Positions 33,908-36,086 of a stretch of 36,086 bases of DNA are shown piece by piece. The notes under the pieces are model-generated. The model was not told the origin of the DNA. It did not search any database and worked only from the letters and a program-made list of their open reading frames with translations. Source of the DNA: Chloroflexota bacterium (GTDB taxonomy: Bacteria; Chloroflexota; Dehalococcoidia; Lucifugimonadales; UBA3495); contig JACZUF010000032.1 in assembly GCA_022573285.1 (NCBI GenBank), positions 1 through 36,086 on the forward strand, in the 5' to 3' direction. The translations under genes and the position numbers were made by a program. Numbering within the stretch: the stretch's first letter is position 1; each line of letters opens with the position of its first letter.

Positions 33908-34864
33908 ATGCGTTTGGTCTTCATGGGCACCCCCGCTTTCGCCGTCCCGGTGCTTGCCGGTCTGACCGGGATGGACGGCTGGGAGGTGACGGGGGTCTAC
34001 ACCCCGCCGGACCGCCCCGCGGGCCGGGGACGCCGGCCCCAGTCCCCGCCGGTGAAAGAGTTCGCCTTGGAGCATGGCATCCCAGTGTTCCAGCCTGCCA
34101 GTCTCCGTTCGGCGGAGGCGCAAGCCGAGTTGGCGGCGCTGGAGCCGGACGCGATAATCGTTGCCGCCTACGGCAAGCTGCTCCCGGGGCCCGTCCTCGA
34201 ACTGGCGCCCCTGGGTTGCCTGAATATCCATCCGTCGCTGCTGCCCCGGCACCGCGGCGCTTCGCCGGTGGCCACCGCCATCCTGGAGGGCGACGAGGTT
34301 ACCGGGGTCACGCTGATGCTGCTGGACCAAGGTATGGACACCGGGCCGTTGATCGCCCGGAAGGAATACCCCCTGGCCGGGGACGAAACTGCCGAAGGGT
34401 TGACCAAAACGCTCTTCGACCTGGGCGGAAAACTCCTGCAAGAAAGCCTCCCCCTCTGGCAGTCCGGAGAACTGAAAGCGGCGCCCCAAGACGGTTCCCT
34501 GGCCACCGTGACCCGGAAACTGGAGCGGGCCGACGGTCTGGCGGACTGGACTCTGACGGCCGAAGAATTGGAGCGCCGGGCCCGGGCCTTCACACCGTGG
34601 CCGGGACTCTTCACCTACTGGAACGGCAGCGGGGTAAAACTTGTCGAGGTCTCGGTCTTGCCGGCCTGGTCCGGCGGCGGGGACATTGGGTTGGTGGTCG
34701 AGACCGGTGACTCGGCTGCTCCGGCGGCGGTGGTGACGGCGCAGGGCCTGCTGGGTTTAAGGACCGTCCAATTGGAGGGCCGGAGGGCTGTGGCCGTAAG
34801 CGATTTTCTGCGGGGCGCTCCCGGGTTCATCAGCGCCCGGCTGTCCGGCCCAGACAATGCGTAG
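33908..34864 (+). CDS. fmt: Methionyl-tRNA formyltransferase
   Basis: The 318-residue protein begins MRLVFMGTPAFA. It has the formyl-transfer core NIHPSLLPRHRGASP, with catalytic Asn106 and His108 and Asp144 in QGMDTGP, the same positions as in E. coli. The C-terminal OB-like tRNA-binding domain (RRARAFTPWPGLFTYW) is intact. It formylates initiator Met-tRNA with 10-formyl-THF. The ATG at 33908 gives the conserved N-terminus; a TTG three codons upstream is possible. The usual partner def (peptide deformylase) is not adjacent. The stop codon lies inside a repeat element. Confidence 0.95.
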   Translation: MRLVFMGTPAFAVPVLAGLTGMDGWEVTGVYTPPDRPAGRGRRPQSPPVKEFALEHGIPVFQPASLRSAEAQAELAALEPDAIIVAAYGKLLPGPVLELAPLGCLNIHPSLLPRHRGASPVATAILEGDEVTGVTLMLLDQGMDTGPLIARKEYPLAGDETAEGLTKTLFDLGGKLLQESLPLWQSGELKAAPQDGSLATVTRKLERADGLADWTLTAEELERRARAFTPWPGLFTYWNGSGVKLVEVSVLPAWSGGGDIGLVVETGDSAAPAAVVTAQGLLGLRTVQLEGRRAVAVSDFLRGAPGFISARLSGPDNA

Positions 34865-34895
34865 GGCAAGTCCCGATGGAATCGGGATGCCCCAC
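34861..34895. repeat. Palindromic repeat overlapping the fmt stop codon
   Basis: Inner arms tcccgat/atcggga (34871-34877, 34881-34887) are flanked by gggca/tgcccc. The fmt TAG (34862-34864) is part of the element's GTAGGG edge. Confidence 0.65.
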
Positions 34896-34945
34896 ACCGG
34901 CGGCACGAGACAGATCGACCACAGTTATAGGCAGGAGGTGGGCCC

Positions 34946-35905
34946 ATGGCGCAAGCGGATTCCCGGCAGATACCCGGCGAAGCTCAAGTGCTGGAGTGGA
35001 TGGAATCCCTCAGCAACTGGGGACGGTGGGGCGGCGACGACCAACTCGGCTGTCTGAACCTCATCACACCGGCCAAGCGCCAGCAGGCCGCGGCCCTGGT
35101 GAAGGATGGGATTCCGGTGAGCTGCGCCCGTCCCATCAGCACCGACATGCACGCCGACGTCACCTTCCAGGTGCAGCGGTTCATGGTGGACAGCGGCGAG
35201 GGACGGGACACCGATTCCAAGGAGCGACAGTACACCCGCCGGGGCGCGGCCGAGTTCATCGGCATGGTGTTCCACGGCCAGAGCATCACCCACATCGACG
35301 CCATGTCCCACTACTCTTGGCAGGGACACCTGTACAACGGCAAACCAGCCAGCCTGATCACCTCGCGGGAGGGCGCCCAGACCCACTCAATCGAAGCGGC
35401 ATATTCGGGCATCGTAACCCGTGGGATATTGCTGGACCTGCCCAAACTGCGGGGCGTCAAGTACCTGGACCCCAACGAGCCGGTGATGCCGGTGGACCTG
35501 CTGGAGGCCGAAGAAGCCCAGGGAGTCAAGATCGAGGAGGGAGACATACTCCTCGTCCGCACCGGAAACTACCGGATGCGCTTGGACAGCCCGCCGGCCA
35601 AGGCCGGCGAGCCGATGACCGCTTGTCAGGTGGCCTGCACGCCCCTATTCAAGGAGCGGGGCATCGCCATGCTGGGCACCGATACCTCCAACGACTTCCG
35701 GCCTTCTCACTACAGCACCGTCGGGTCGCCGCTCCACACCATGTGCCTGGTCACCATGGGGCTGTGGCTGATCGACAACGCCAACCTTGAAGAGCTGGCG
35801 GAGGCCTGCGCCGAGCGTAACCGTTACGAGTTCATGTTGACCCTGGCCCCGCTGCGCCTCCGCAACGTGACCGGCTCCCCCGTTAGCCCCATCGCGCTGT
35901 TTTAG
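34946..35905 (+). CDS. Cyclase-family metal-dependent hydrolase (kynurenine-formamidase-like)
   Basis: The 319-residue protein belongs to the cyclase family (PF04199). The metal motif HxDxxxH is THIDAMSHYSW, and further landmarks are GRWGGDDQLGCLN near the N-terminus, EGDILLVRTG, and the C-terminal GTDTSNDFRP and PLHTMCLVTMGLWLIDN. Members hydrolyse N-formylkynurenine, isatin or similar amides, with Mn or Zn; this longer subgroup is common in environmental bacteria and the substrate is unclear. AGGAGGT precedes the ATG. A clear terminator follows. Confidence 0.88.
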   Translation: MAQADSRQIPGEAQVLEWMESLSNWGRWGGDDQLGCLNLITPAKRQQAAALVKDGIPVSCARPISTDMHADVTFQVQRFMVDSGEGRDTDSKERQYTRRGAAEFIGMVFHGQSITHIDAMSHYSWQGHLYNGKPASLITSREGAQTHSIEAAYSGIVTRGILLDLPKLRGVKYLDPNEPVMPVDLLEAEEAQGVKIEEGDILLVRTGNYRMRLDSPPAKAGEPMTACQVACTPLFKERGIAMLGTDTSNDFRPSHYSTVGSPLHTMCLVTMGLWLIDNANLEELAEACAERNRYEFMLTLAPLRLRNVTGSPVSPIALF

Positions 35906-35936
35906 GGACACCGGGCGGACCGGGGAATCAAAAACA

Positions 35937-35959
35937 GGGCGGGAATGGTCCCGCCCTTT
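35937..35959 (+). terminator. Intrinsic terminator of the cyclase-family gene
   Basis: gggcggga/tcccgccc (35937-35944 and 35949-35956) with a 4-nt loop, then TTT, 32 bp after the stop. Confidence 0.75.
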
Positions 35960-35984
35960 GTCATTCCGGCGAAGGCCGGAATGT
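35960..35984. repeat. GTCATTCCGGCGAAGGCCGGAAT repeat
   Basis: A short palindrome (attccggc/gccggaat) of a type that occurs widely in bacterial intergenic DNA. Confidence 0.6.
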
Positions 35985-36022
35985 GGATTCACATTTGAAG
36001 TGCAACACTTGATTCCAGAATA

Positions 36023-36048
36023 CCTCGGCTGGAGTGAGAAAGCCGAGG
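36023..36048. repeat. Inverted repeat near the right window edge
   Basis: cctcggct (36023-36030) and agccgagg (36041-36048) form an 8-bp stem. The preceding tgaagtgcaacactt stretch resembles DNA at the ends of some IS30-type elements, but nothing else is visible. Confidence 0.4.
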
Positions 36049-36086
36049 CATTTACGTGGGGTATTATTATACGCCCGCACGAGCTC

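Overview
The window looks like chromosomal DNA from an uncultivated, GC-rich bacterium. I favour Chloroflexota (Dehalococcoidia/SAR202-like). The support is indirect: the yebC-ruvC-ruvA-uvrB and fakA-degV-recG gene strings, a rplU-rpmA pair with no obg, many stand-alone catabolic genes (cyclase-family hydrolase, amidohydrolase, MBL hydrolase, P450), several TTG/GTG starts and many small palindromic intergenic repeats. This is inference; no 16S or other taxonomic marker lies in the window.

Layout. 1-771: end of a laccase-domain (YfiH) gene overlapping a YggS-like PLP gene whose C-terminus is replaced by repeat DNA. 897-5283: glutaredoxin-thioredoxin reductase fusion and S9 peptidase on minus, then an MBL hydrolase on plus, with divergent promoters between the last two. 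5389-8280: a small unknown protein with a strong promoter, then a HerA-like ATPase and its translationally coupled partner on minus. 8593-11839: cytochrome P450 and SnoaL-like protein on minus, facing a B12-binding/radical-SAM-type protein that lacks the radical-SAM cysteines. 12142-14145: a DUF1385 membrane protein and ribosomal proteins L31, L27 and L21 on minus. 14393-19643: fakA, degV (fatty-acid kinase system) and recG on plus. 19834-21809: oppF/oppD ATPases on minus without permeases. 22142-22342: a probable decayed oxidoreductase tail. 22576-23241: an OmpR-type regulator with a degenerate receiver.

23466-27110 (plus): two genes that together match the two halves of D-glutamate cyclase, a translationally coupled DUF4268 nuclease-like gene of lower GC, then an amidohydrolase. 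27337-31704 (minus): yebC, ruvC, ruvA and uvrB, i.e. Holliday-junction and excision-repair genes, with a clear promoter before yebC. 31850-33334 (minus): rpsP, KH protein and rimM, a translation/ribosome-maturation operon; its bS16 carries a long acidic pentapeptide-repeat tail. 33908-35905 (plus): fmt and a cyclase-family hydrolase.

The most interesting element lies upstream of rpsP (about 33535-33805, minus strand). A near-consensus promoter drives a short transcript with a strong Shine-Dalgarno, a 23-codon ORF whose stop codon falls in the apex of a long rod-shaped hairpin, and then an intrinsic terminator that could pair alternatively with the 3' arm of the rod. It has the architecture of a translation-sensing attenuator or a small dual-function RNA. 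The second notable object is the cysteine-less radical-SAM-like protein at 10544-11839. No tRNA, rRNA, CRISPR array or complete insertion sequence was found.
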